Assembly: GCA_022647565.1 (NCBI GenBank)
Contig: JALCLA010000003.1
Coordinates: forward strand, 310,001-374,000
DNA from: Chiayiivirga sp.
GTDB lineage: Bacteria; Pseudomonadota; Gammaproteobacteria; Xanthomonadales; Xanthomonadaceae
Direction: 5' to 3'
DNA length: 64,000 nt
The notes beneath the pieces are model-generated. The model was not told the DNA's origin and did not search any database. It saw nothing but the letters and a program-made list of their open reading frames with translations. Numbering within the stretch: position 1 is the first letter of the stretch; every line of letters starts with the position of its first letter. Below are positions 8,025 to 20,296 of this stretch, piece by piece. A program made the translations under genes and the position numbers.

Positions 8025-10619
8025 CTAGGCTTCGGGCTGCGATGCCGGCGCTTCGTCCACCGCAGTGCCTTCGTCGCCCTCACTCTCCGCGAGTGCATCC
8101 ACGGCCACCACGCCGGCGAGGATCTCGTCCTGCGGCAGGCGGATCAGCGTGACGCCCTGCGTATTGCGCCCGACCTTGGCGATCTCCGCGGCACGCGTGC
8201 GCACCAGGGTGCCCTGATTCGAGATCAGCAGGATCTCGTGGGTGTCGGAGAGCTGCACCGCCCCCACCAACGCACCGTTGCGGGCGCTGGTCTGGATCGC
8301 GATGACGCCCTGGGTGCCGCGTCCCTTCTTCGGATATTCCTCGAGAGGCGTGCGCTTGCCGAAGCCGTTCGCGCTCGCAGTGAGGATGTCGCCCTCGCCC
8401 GTTGCCACGATCATCGAAACCACCAGCTCGCCTTCGGCCAGGCGCATGCCGCGCACGCCGGTGGCGGTGCGACCCATCGAGCGCACCTCGCCTTCGTCGA
8501 AGCGCACGACCTTGCCGTTGGAGGCGAACAGCATCACGTCGCGCCCGCCGTCGGTGAGTTGCGCATCGACCAGCGCATCGCCTTCGTCCAGGTTGATCGC
8601 GATCTTGCCGCGCGCCAGCTGAAATGCGTACTCGGTGAGCGGCGTCTTCTTCACCGTGCCATTGGCGGTGGCGAAGAACACGTAGCGGTCTTCCAGGTAC
8701 TCGCGCACCGGCAGCACGGCCTGGATCTTCTCGCCCGCTTCCAGCGGCACGAAATTGACGATCGGCCGCCCGCGCGAGTTGGGGCCGGCATCGGGCAACT
8801 GATATACCTTGAGCCAGAACACCCGACCGGCGCTGGTGAAACTCAGCAGGGTGTCGTGCGTATTCGCCACCCACAGCCGCTCGACGAAGTCTTCTTCCTT
8901 CACCGCGGTCGCGCTACGCCCCTTGCCGCCGCGGCGCTGGGCCCGATACGTGCTCACCGGCTGGCGCTTGGCGTAGCCCAGGTGCGACAGCGTCACGACC
9001 ACGTCTTCGGGTGCGATCAGGTCGAGGATGTCGAGGTCTTCCTGGGTGTGGCGGATCTCGCTGCGCCGCGCGTCGCCGAACTCTTCCTTGAGGTTGAGCA
9101 GTTCGGTGCGGATCACGTCGAGCAGTCGATCGGAATTCTCGAGGATCTCGATCAGACCGCGGATCGTTTCCAGCAGCGCCTTGTACTCATCGGTGAGCTT
9201 GTCCTGCTCCAGCCCGGTGAGGCGGTTGAGGCGCATCTCCAGGATTTCCTTGGCCTGGATCTCCGACAACTGGTAGCCGCCGCCTGCCTGCATACCGAGT
9301 CCCGGCAACAGATCTTCCGGACGCGAAGCATCCGCGCCAGCGGACGACAGCAGTGCGCCCACCATGCCCGGATCCCAGGTCCGGGCCAGCATGCGTTCCT
9401 TGGCCTCCTGCGGGCTGGGCGAGGTCTTGATCAGTTCGATCATCGCGTCGATGTTGGCGAGCGCGACGGTGAGGCCTTCGAGGATGTGGGCGCGTGCGCG
9501 CGCCTTGCGCAGTTCGAAGATGGTGCGGCGCGTGACCACTTCGCGCCGATGCCGGATGAAGGCTTCCAGCATGTCCTTCAGGTTGAGCAGCTTGGGCCGC
9601 CCGTCCAGCAGCGCCACCATGTTGATGCCGAACACGCTCTGCAACTGGGTCTGCTGGTAGAGGTTGTTGAGCACCACATCGGCGGCTTCGCCGCGCTTGA
9701 TCTCGATGTAGATGCGCATGCCGTCCTTGTCGGACTCATCGCGCAACTCGGAGATGCCTTCGATCTTCTTTTCCTTGACCAGCTCGGCGATCTTCTCGAT
9801 CAGGCGCGCCTTGTTCACCTGGTACGGAAGCTCGGTGACGATGATTGCTTCGCGCCCGGTGTTCTCGTCAGCCTCGATTTCGGCGCGCGCCCGCATCAGG
9901 ATGCGGCCACGCCCGGTGCGGTAGGCCTCGTGAATGCCCGCCGCGCCGTTGATGATGCCGGCGGTGGGAAAATCCGGGCCCGGTACGTACTGCATCAGGC
10001 CGTCGATGCCGAGTTCCGGATCGTCGATGAGCGCGATCGTGGCCGCGATCACCTCCGAAAGGTTGTGAGGCGGAATGTTGGTGGCCATGCCGACCGCGAT
10101 GCCGGCCGAGCCGTTCACCAGCAGGTTCGGGAAGCGCGACGGCAGCACCGTCGGTTCCTGCTCCTTCTCGTCGTAATTTGGCTGGAAATCGACGGTTTCC
10201 TTGTCGATGTCGGCCAGCAGCTCGTGCGTAAGGCGCGACATGCGCGCTTCGGTGTAACGCATCGCGGCGGCAGCGTCACCGTCGACCGAACCGAAGTTGC
10301 CCTGCCCATCCACCAGCAGGTAGCGCAGCGAGAACGGCTGCGCCATGCGCACCAGGGTGTCGTACACCGACTGGTCGCCATGCGGATGGAACTTGCCGAT
10401 CACGTCGCCCACGATGCGTGCGGACTTGTAGTACGGCTTGTTGCTGTGCGCGCCCAGTTCGTTCATCGCGAACAACACGCGGCGATGCACCGGCTTGAGT
10501 CCGTCGCGGACGTCGGGAAGCGCACGCCCGACGATCACGCTCATGGCGTAGTCGAGGTAGCTCTTGCGCATCTCGTCTTCGAGATTGACCGGGATGACTT
10601 CCTTCGCCAGTTCTGCCAT
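8025..10619 (-). CDS. gyrA: DNA gyrase subunit A
   Basis: An 864-residue type II topoisomerase subunit that with GyrB introduces negative supercoils. The catalytic tyrosine is Y122 in [10 protein letters not shown]. The quinolone-resistance region reads [10 protein letters not shown]: position 83 is Gln (codon at 10371-10373) and position 87 is Asp, in E. coli numbering, which the counted residues match exactly. The C-terminal beta-pinwheel contains the GyrA box QRRGGKG, essential for DNA wrapping. It ends in an acidic tail. The ATG at 10619 gives the standard N terminus ([17 protein letters not shown]). Confidence 0.98.
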   Translation of the reverse strand: MAELAKEVIPVNLEDEMRKSYLDYAMSVIVGRALPDVRDGLKPVHRRVLFAMNELGAHSNKPYYKSARIVGDVIGKFHPHGDQSVYDTLVRMAQPFSLRYLLVDGQGNFGSVDGDAAAAMRYTEARMSRLTHELLADIDKETVDFQPNYDEKEQEPTVLPSRFPNLLVNGSAGIAVGMATNIPPHNLSEVIAATIALIDDPELGIDGLMQYVPGPDFPTAGIINGAAGIHEAYRTGRGRILMRARAEIEADENTGREAIIVTELPYQVNKARLIEKIAELVKEKKIEGISELRDESDKDGMRIYIEIKRGEAADVVLNNLYQQTQLQSVFGINMVALLDGRPKLLNLKDMLEAFIRHRREVVTRRTIFELRKARARAHILEGLTVALANIDAMIELIKTSPSPQEAKERMLARTWDPGMVGALLSSAGADASRPEDLLPGLGMQAGGGYQLSEIQAKEILEMRLNRLTGLEQDKLTDEYKALLETIRGLIEILENSDRLLDVIRTELLNLKEEFGDARRSEIRHTQEDLDILDLIAPEDVVVTLSHLGYAKRQPVSTYRAQRRGGKGRSATAVKEEDFVERLWVANTHDTLLSFTSAGRVFWLKVYQLPDAGPNSRGRPIVNFVPLEAGEKIQAVLPVREYLEDRYVFFATANGTVKKTPLTEYAFQLARGKIAINLDEGDALVDAQLTDGGRDVMLFASNGKVVRFDEGEVRSMGRTATGVRGMRLAEGELVVSMIVATGEGDILTASANGFGKRTPLEEYPKKGRGTQGVIAIQTSARNGALVGAVQLSDTHEILLISNQGTLVRTRAAEIAKVGRNTQGVTLIRLPQDEILAGVVAVDALAESEGDEGTAVDEAPASQPEA

Positions 10620-10646
10620 GTTATTCCATCGAAAACATAGGGTTGC

Positions 10647-10666
10647 ATCTACGCTCTAACGTAGAT
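10647..10666. promoter_or_regulatory. Inverted repeat upstream of gyrA
   Basis: A perfect 7-bp inverted repeat (ATCTACG / CGTAGAT, 6-nt spacer) lies 28 nt before the gyrA start and just upstream of a TATGTT -10-like hexamer (complement 10634-10639). It could be an operator or a supercoiling-sensitive element, but nothing else supports this. Confidence 0.3.
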
Positions 10667-10733
10667 TCCGGACACCTTCCAAGGCTTGCGATCGGCCCGG
10701 AAAAACGCCTCCAAACAAGCGCCGAAGTGTACC

Positions 10734-12194
10734 ATGCCGCGCGCGCCCGAAGCCTCCTGGACCATGCCCGAATCCACTCCGTCCCGCCTGCTGCGCGATC
10801 TGCTGCCCTGCATGGCCCTGCTGGTCTCGATCAAGGTCGCGTGGCTGCTGCTGGACCCCACCGTGCGGCTGTTCCTCGGCGATTCGGGCAGCTACCTGCA
10901 CACCGCGCTGAGCGGATGGATTCCGCCCGACCGCTCCTTCCTCTACGGCTGGTTGATCGAGGCCACGGCGGTGCGTTTTCATTCCGCCTACGCCCTGCTG
11001 TTGACGCAGAGCCTGTTCGGCATCGTGGGTGGAATGCTGCTCTACCTCTGGCTGGTGGCCGGCCTCAAGCTGTCGCGCGTGCCGGCGCTGCTGGCCGCGG
11101 CGCTGTTCGCATCGGATCCGGCGCAGCTGTTCTACGAGCGCATGATGATGGCCGAGGCCGTCGGCCTGCTCGCCTTCCTGTTGTTCTTCGTCGCACTGTC
11201 GGGCTACGTCGCGACGCGACGCGCGCTCCTGATCCCGGTCTACGCCGTCCTCGGGGTCACCGCCGTTGCGTTTCGCATCAACCTGCTCGCGGTCGTGTTG
11301 ACCCTAAGCGTGCTCGCACCCCTGATCACCGCGTTCGGAAAGTGGCGTGACGGCGCCTCACGCGTGCGCGCGATCGGAATCGGATTCGCGCACCTGGTGT
11401 TGTCGCTGGCCTGCACCAGCTACGCCCACGGCTACTACAAGCAGTGGTACGCGGAACTCACGGCCACCGATCCCGGCGATCTCTACACCGACCACCCCGG
11501 CTACACCGCACAATCCGGGGTGTTCCGGCTCGCCTTGGTCGCGCCACTGATCGAGCCCGCGCACTTCCGCAACACGGGCGTATCGCCGGACGTGCTACGC
11601 GAGGTCACGCTCGACTACCGGGATCCGCGCTTGCGCGAGGCGCAGATCTGGACCGAAGGTGGCCTGTACGACGTCCTGCAGCGCCACTCGGACGATCCCG
11701 ACCGGGTCGCACGCAAGATTTCGATCCGCGCCGCGCGCGAACACCCGATCGGGCTGCTGCAACTGGGCTTGCTGACGGTACTCGACTATTTCGATCCGGC
11801 CGTGGCGGCGCCGCGATTGCAGGATGACCTCGGGCGACGCGCCCCGTCTGCCGAACTCGTCGCCGACCTGCGCGAGCATCTGCGCTACGACGTGGCCGGG
11901 GTGCACACGCGCGACACGCCCGCGCTGCGCTGGTTCGAGTGGGGATCGAAGTGGCTGGTCGCCTGCCTTTTCGGCCTCGCCCCCCTGGCACTGCTGGTGT
12001 TCTGGCGCGGGCGGCACGCGCCGCGGTTCGAACTGCGCCTGCTGCTGGCCCTGACCTCGCTGGGTCTGGTGGCGGGGCACGTGCTGTTCTCGCACATCGT
12101 CTCGTTCCGCTACCTGCACCCGCTGCCCTGGTTCGTACTGGCGAATCTGGCGGTGCTGCTCCAGGACCGCTTCGATCGACGAGGCTCAGCCTGA
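10734..12194 (+). CDS. Polytopic membrane protein, GT-C-like
   Basis: A protein of about 486 residues with roughly ten hydrophobic segments. A loop after the first one, LGDSGSYLHTALSGW followed by PPDRSFLYGWLIE, resembles the acidic first loop of lipid-linked-sugar (GT-C) glycosyltransferases and O-antigen-modifying enzymes. A soluble loop spans about residues 235-375. No known family was recognised with certainty. Starts at 10734 (MPRAPEASW) or 10764 (MPESTPSRL) are equally possible; neither has a clear ribosome-binding site. Its 3' end overlaps that of the convergent GtrA-like gene by 9 bp, and that neighbour set (GT2 plus GtrA) suggests a three-part glycosylation system. Confidence 0.6.
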   Translation: MPRAPEASWTMPESTPSRLLRDLLPCMALLVSIKVAWLLLDPTVRLFLGDSGSYLHTALSGWIPPDRSFLYGWLIEATAVRFHSAYALLLTQSLFGIVGGMLLYLWLVAGLKLSRVPALLAAALFASDPAQLFYERMMMAEAVGLLAFLLFFVALSGYVATRRALLIPVYAVLGVTAVAFRINLLAVVLTLSVLAPLITAFGKWRDGASRVRAIGIGFAHLVLSLACTSYAHGYYKQWYAELTATDPGDLYTDHPGYTAQSGVFRLALVAPLIEPAHFRNTGVSPDVLREVTLDYRDPRLREAQIWTEGGLYDVLQRHSDDPDRVARKISIRAAREHPIGLLQLGLLTVLDYFDPAVAAPRLQDDLGRRAPSAELVADLREHLRYDVAGVHTRDTPALRWFEWGSKWLVACLFGLAPLALLVFWRGRHAPRFELRLLLALTSLGLVAGHVLFSHIVSFRYLHPLPWFVLANLAVLLQDRFDRRGSA

Positions 12195-12578
12195 GCGCAC
12201 CCGGAACACCCAGTGGCGCGAGCTGAGGTAGTTCACGAACAGCCCCGCCACGGAGCCCGCGGCCACGCCCAGCACCGGCCACACCTGCACCACCGGCAGA
12301 GTGTGGACCATGGCCGCGTAGACACCGTAATTGACCGCGAAACCACCCAGCATGGCGAGTGCGTAGCGCGTCCACTCGGTGACCAGGCCCGCTTCACGCC
12401 CTGCGACAAAGGTGTAGCGTCGATTGAACAGCCAGGTCGTGGTCATGGCGCACAGGAAACTCGCCACGCGGCTCAGGTACGGATCCTGGCCGCCGAGCGT
12501 CACCAGGGCCTGCACCAAGCCGGCATCGACCACGAAGCCGAACACGCCGGCCACGCAGAACAACGCGAACTGCCGCAT
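12186..12578 (-). CDS. GtrA-family membrane protein
   Basis: A 130-residue protein with four hydrophobic helices and the GtrA pattern: FALFCVAGVFGFVVDAG at the start, FLCAMTTTWLFNRRYTF in the middle and FVNYLSSRHWVFR at the end. GtrA proteins are proposed flippases for undecaprenyl-phosphate-linked sugars used in O-antigen or wall glycosylation. It starts 14 nt after the GT2 gene on the same strand, the classical gtrA/gtrB pairing. The start at 12578 (MRQFALFC) was chosen over a longer frame that lies within the GT2 gene. Confidence 0.88.
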   Translation of the reverse strand: MRQFALFCVAGVFGFVVDAGLVQALVTLGGQDPYLSRVASFLCAMTTTWLFNRRYTFVAGREAGLVTEWTRYALAMLGGFAVNYGVYAAMVHTLPVVQVWPVLGVAAGSVAGLFVNYLSSRHWVFRVRSG

Positions 12579-12592
12579 GCGCGAGCCTGGCC

Positions 12593-13516
12593 TCACTCGG
12601 GCGCGGCTTCGCGCAGGTAGGCCAGCATCTTCATCTCGCGCCGGCCGCGCGTCACGGTATCGAGCACCAGCCCCGCGACGAAGCTCATCGCGGCCAGCAC
12701 CATCAGACCGGTGGCGAGGATCGCGGTCGGAAAGCGCGGTACCAGGCCCGTATCGAGGTAGGTCAGCAACAGCGGCAGCGCAATCGCATTGGCGATCAGC
12801 GCCAGGGCCACGGCGATCACGGAATAAAAGGCCAGCGGTCGCTCGGCGTTGAACAGGCGGATCATGGTGCGCAGGATGCGCCAACCGTCCCGGTAGGTGC
12901 TCAGCTTGCTGACCGAACCCTCGGGTCGCTCGCCATACGGCGTATCGAACTCACCCACCGCCATCTTCAATTCGAGCGCATGCACCGTGAACTCGGTTTC
13001 GATCTCGAAACCTTCCGACAGCACCGGGAACGATTTCGCATAGCGACGGGAGAACACCCGATATCCGGACAGGATGTCCTTGCACGGGCGTCCGAACAGC
13101 CAGGCGAGGAAGCCTGTGAGCATCTTGTTTCCCCACGCGTGGCCGCGCCGATAGGCCGCCGCATCGGTTGCATGGCGCACCGCCACCACCATGTCGTAAC
13201 GACCTGCGCGAGCGTGCTGCACCAGGGCCGGCGCACTGGCCGCGTGGTAGGTGTCGTCGCCGTCGACCAGCACGTAAAGATCCGCCTCCACGTCGGCGAA
13301 CAGGCGCCGCACCACGTGGCCCTTGCCCTGCAGCCCGACTGATTGCACTCGCGCCCCGTGGGCACGCGCGATGGCCGCAGTATCGTCCTTCGAGTTGTTG
13401 TCGAACACACAGATCTCGGCGCCGGGAAGCGCGGCGCGGAAATCGGTGATGACCTTGGCAATGGTGATGGCCTCGTTGTAGCAAGGCACGAGCAGGGCGA
13501 TGCGAGGCGTGTTCAT
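12593..13516 (-). CDS. Family 2 glycosyltransferase, polyprenyl-phosphate type (GtrB-like)
   Basis: A 307-residue GT-A enzyme. The nucleotide-sugar fold begins at [17 protein letters not shown], and the metal-binding acidic motif is VDGDDTY at residues 84-90. The acceptor-side motif [19 protein letters not shown] follows. Two C-terminal membrane helices (about 234-256 and 264-286) are typical of DPM1/GtrB-type transferases that load a sugar onto undecaprenyl phosphate. Its ATG overlaps the mtnA stop by 4 nt, so it is translationally coupled to mtnA; GtrA follows. The sugar is unknown. Confidence 0.88.
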   Translation of the reverse strand: MNTPRIALLVPCYNEAITIAKVITDFRAALPGAEICVFDNNSKDDTAAIARAHGARVQSVGLQGKGHVVRRLFADVEADLYVLVDGDDTYHAASAPALVQHARAGRYDMVVAVRHATDAAAYRRGHAWGNKMLTGFLAWLFGRPCKDILSGYRVFSRRYAKSFPVLSEGFEIETEFTVHALELKMAVGEFDTPYGERPEGSVSKLSTYRDGWRILRTMIRLFNAERPLAFYSVIAVALALIANAIALPLLLTYLDTGLVPRFPTAILATGLMVLAAMSFVAGLVLDTVTRGRREMKMLAYLREAAPE

Positions 13517-14571
13517 GCCGAGCTACCCGGGAATGCAGCAGCCATGCCGGGCGCATCCGGCCGCAGGATCACGCCACGTTCGGTGACGATGGCATCGATC
13601 AGTGTCGCTGGCGTCACGTCGAACACCGGATTCCACGCCGCGATGCCCTCGGCTACCGTGCGCTTGCCGGCATAGCCGAGCAGTTCCCCGGGATGGCGCA
13701 ACTCGATCTCGATCGAATCGCCCTCGGCCGTCTCCATGTCGACAGTGGAGGACGGCGCAACGACCATGAACCTCAGCCCGTGGTGACGGGCCGCGATCGC
13801 CAGTTGATAGGTTCCGATCTTGTTCGCCACGTCGCCGTTGGCGGTGATGCGGTCGGCCCCGACGATGACCCATTGCACTGCACCGGATTTCATCAGGTGC
13901 GCTGCGGCCGCGTCGGCGATCAGGGTGGCAGCGATGCCGTCCTGTTGCAGTTCCCACACAGTGAGGCGTGCGCCCTGCAGCCACGGTCGCGTTTCGCCGG
14001 CGTACACACGCGCAATGCGCTGCTGCGCAACGCCGGCGCGGATCACGCCCAACGCCGTACCGAAGCCGGCCGTCGCCAGCGAGCCGGTGTTGCAGTGGGT
14101 CAGCACACCGCTGCCTGGTTCGATCAGGGCCGCTCCCAACTCCCCCATGCGGCGATTCGCGGCGAGATCTTCGCGCTCGATCGCCTGCGCCTCGAGCGTG
14201 ACCTGCTCATGCCAGTCCTGGCCGGCGCCGCTCAGACGCTGCCGCATCCGATGCAGCGCCCACGCCAGGTTCACGGCCGTAGGCCGGGCGTCATGCAGCA
14301 GGCGCAGGGCGGACTCAAGTTGAACCAATGCGGCGATTCCCGTCGCGGCATCGATCGCGCGTGCCGCCAGCACCACGCCCCAGGCCGCGGCTATGCCGAT
14401 GGCTGGTGCGCCGCGCACCACGAGGTCACGAATCGCCTGCGCCACCTGGCCTGCATCGCGGCAGGAGACGAACACCTGCTCGAACGGCAGCACTCGCTGG
14501 TCGAGCAGGTCGAGGCGATCGCCTTGCCAGGCCACGGCCCGTACGCGGTCGTAACGCGAGTAGTCGATCAT
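13513..14571 (-). CDS. mtnA: Methylthioribose-1-phosphate isomerase
   Basis: A 352-residue enzyme converting 5-methylthioribose-1-phosphate to the ribulose form in the methionine salvage pathway. The catalytic residues known for B. subtilis MtnA fall at the same numbers: C160 in [13 protein letters not shown] and D240 in [13 protein letters not shown]. The conserved [15 protein letters not shown] segment lies near residue 51. The start at 14571 (MIDYSRYD) fits the family N terminus; the longer upstream frame does not. It heads an operon with GT2 and GtrA genes, an odd functional pairing. The methionine aminotransferase at 43776 would act in the same pathway. Confidence 0.95.
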   Translation of the reverse strand: MIDYSRYDRVRAVAWQGDRLDLLDQRVLPFEQVFVSCRDAGQVAQAIRDLVVRGAPAIGIAAAWGVVLAARAIDAATGIAALVQLESALRLLHDARPTAVNLAWALHRMRQRLSGAGQDWHEQVTLEAQAIEREDLAANRRMGELGAALIEPGSGVLTHCNTGSLATAGFGTALGVIRAGVAQQRIARVYAGETRPWLQGARLTVWELQQDGIAATLIADAAAAHLMKSGAVQWVIVGADRITANGDVANKIGTYQLAIAARHHGLRFMVVAPSSTVDMETAEGDSIEIELRHPGELLGYAGKRTVAEGIAAWNPVFDVTPATLIDAIVTERGVILRPDAPGMAAAFPGSSA

Positions 14572-14674
14572 CGGGGAACCCGGCAGCGAAATCCGGGCGC
14601 GACTGTAGCAGCCCGCCCCCGCTCGATCACCCGGCGGCAGCACTGCGCGGCGACAAGCGCGCTATGCTTCGGCC

Positions 14675-15436
14675 ATGGCCAAGGCTGCCGCACCCACCCG
14701 CACCCCGCGCAAGACCGCACCGCGCAAGCGCAGCGCCACGGCGCGGCCAGGCACCAAGCCGAATGCGGCAGCGCCCAAGGCAAAGGCAAGCGCCAGGAAG
14801 GTGGCGTCGCCCCAACCCGCCAGTTCGCGGGCAAGAACCGCCGCGGAGCGCGACCGCAGTTTCAACCTCCTGCTGCAGACCACCTGCCTCAAGGCAGGTT
14901 CGGCGGCCGCGATCAGCACCATCACCACCAAGGTTCCGCTGCTCGGCCGATTTGCACCTGCCCTGCTGGGCACCGTGACGGAAACGCTGGCGCTGGGCCG
15001 CATCCACCATCGTTTGGTGCGCGAAACACTGGATCTCTACGAGCTGGAACTGAGTGAGCTGGAAGAGCGAGGCGTGATCCTGCTGGCCACGGCCGGCAGC
15101 CTCGGCGCGCAACAACTTTCCAAGCAGATGGTCGAACAGATCGTGAAACAGCTGGGTGGACGCTATCTCCGCCCCTTCGCGGCTCGGGCCTTGCCCTTGG
15201 CCAGCCTCATCACCGAGATCGCCGCGGCCATCGCCAGCACCTATGCGGTCGGCAAGCGCGCACAGGCACTGTGCACCTTGCCGGGTACTGGCGCCCGCAA
15301 CCTCGGCGAATTGCTGCGCAGCCTCACCGGCATCGAGCAGCGCAAGCTGTTCACCTGGAGCGGCGAAGCCCTCAAGCTCGCCCTGTCGCCGTTCCGCAGC
15401 CTCCTCGGCCGGATTCCTGGCGGTGCCGCCCCCTGA
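14675..15436 (+). CDS. Hypothetical protein with H1-like basic tail
   Basis: A 253-residue protein of unknown function. Residues 1-58 are almost only Ala, Lys, Arg, Pro, Thr and Ser (for example RTPRKTAPRKRSATARPGTK), resembling a histone-H1-like DNA-binding tail. The remainder is a hydrophobic, helix-rich domain (about 65-225) that loosely resembles EcsC/DUF697-type membrane-associated proteins, with an ERGVILLATAGSLG segment. This assignment is weak. A TATGCT hexamer at 14663-14668 ends only 6 nt before the ATG and there is no Shine-Dalgarno sequence, so a leaderless mRNA is possible. The gene is divergent from mtnA. Confidence 0.65.
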   Translation: MAKAAAPTRTPRKTAPRKRSATARPGTKPNAAAPKAKASARKVASPQPASSRARTAAERDRSFNLLLQTTCLKAGSAAAISTITTKVPLLGRFAPALLGTVTETLALGRIHHRLVRETLDLYELELSELEERGVILLATAGSLGAQQLSKQMVEQIVKQLGGRYLRPFAARALPLASLITEIAAAIASTYAVGKRAQALCTLPGTGARNLGELLRSLTGIEQRKLFTWSGEALKLALSPFRSLLGRIPGGAAP

Positions 15437-15444
15437 AATGACGA

Positions 15445-15466
15445 AGGGGGCGGTTTCCCGCCCCCT
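15445..15466. terminator. Hairpin terminator between convergent genes
   Basis: AGGGGGCGG and its exact complement form a 9-bp GC-rich stem with a TTTC loop, placed between the convergent ends of the H1-like-tailed gene and the DUF3011 gene. Confidence 0.75.
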
Positions 15467-15493
15467 CCTTGCAAGCTCGCGCCAGTCGTTCGC

Positions 15494-16249
15494 TCAGTAG
15501 ATCGCGAATTCGCCGCGGCACCCGCGATCCACCCACACGCCATTGCGATCGAAGCCCCAACTACGGTTGTACACGCAGTTGGAACTGCTCAGCTGGCGCA
15601 CCAGCTGTGCCTCGCGGTAGATCCGGGCAGGACAATGGCGATACCGGTTGTCTCGGGATTCACAGATCACGCCGCCCGATCCACCGCCATGGACAGGACC
15701 GTCGATCGGGAAACCTGCCTGGCCACCTCCACCATATCCGCCGCCGAGTTCGAATTCCCCGCGGCAACCGCCACGCACCCACAGGCCGCGCCGATCCGCA
15801 CCCCAGGTCTGGCCTTCGATACAGGCGGTCGAAGACAGCTGGTTGACCAGGCGCGCACCGCCGCGCGCGTCAGCATTGCAATAGATCTGCCGGTAGTCAC
15901 GCGACTCGCAGCGCACCACGTTGCCGTACCCACCCTGGCCGTAACCACCACCCGGATGGCCATAGCCGCCACCCGCCACCTCGAACTCGGCGCGGCAGCC
16001 GCCGCTGACCCAGACGCCGCGACGATCCCAACCCCAGGTGCGGCCTTCGACGCAGGCGGTATCGGACAACTGGTTGACGATATTCACTCCGTTGCGCGCG
16101 TCGATATCGCAGTAGACCTGCCGATAGTCGCGCGACTCGCAGCGCACCACTTCGCCATAGCTGTTGCCGTAGTACTGCGCATCCGCCCGCGGCGTCACTG
16201 CCAGCGCCACAGCCGCCACGACCAAACCGCCCCAAAACCTGCCTTGCAT
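15494..16249 (-). CDS. Secreted protein with three DUF3011 repeats
   Basis: A 251-residue exported protein. A signal peptide (MQGRFWGGLVVAAVALAV, cleaved near ADA-QYY) is followed by three copies of a roughly 50-residue DUF3011 module. Each copy has the pattern V-x-C-E-S-R-D-x-R, then Y-C, then LVNQLS, C, W-G-x-D-R-x-G-V-W-V and GCRGEF. Glycine- and tyrosine-rich linkers join the copies. Paired cysteines in each module suggest disulfides in the periplasm or outside the cell. Function is unknown. The start at 16249 was chosen because GGGGAG at 16258-16263 lies 8 nt upstream; earlier in-frame GTG and ATG codons are too close to that site. Confidence 0.85.
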   Translation of the reverse strand: MQGRFWGGLVVAAVALAVTPRADAQYYGNSYGEVVRCESRDYRQVYCDIDARNGVNIVNQLSDTACVEGRTWGWDRRGVWVSGGCRAEFEVAGGGYGHPGGGYGQGGYGNVVRCESRDYRQIYCNADARGGARLVNQLSSTACIEGQTWGADRRGLWVRGGCRGEFELGGGYGGGGQAGFPIDGPVHGGGSGGVICESRDNRYRHCPARIYREAQLVRQLSSSNCVYNRSWGFDRNGVWVDRGCRGEFAIY

Positions 16250-16422
16250 GATCATCACTCCCCGACCACAACGATCGTTGCGCGCACTCTAGGACCGATT
16301 CGCTTAATGACCGGCAACACCGGCGCCCGGCGCAAAACAACGGCTGAACACCCCTCGCCGCTCCCCGGATGCAAGGCTGTCAAAGCGCACGCCGGAACGC
16401 AACGGGCAGCACCGTGTTCCCG

Positions 16423-20253
<3,831 letters not shown>

Positions 20254-20296
20254 GCGCAGCGGTTCCGTGCCGTCAGCGGTGATTCGGAGAAGCGGA

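Noticed and set aside
8013-10640. An 875-codon open frame on the plus strand opposite gyrA
   Set aside because: It is the GC-driven shadow of gyrA: the product has no recognisable domain and is rich in Arg, His, Asp and Gln, as antisense frames are here.
10734-14571. Phage-borne serotype-conversion (gtr) cluster
   Set aside because: No integrase, attachment site or phage genes are nearby, the genes lie on both strands and mtnA is chromosomal; treated as a resident glycosylation locus.
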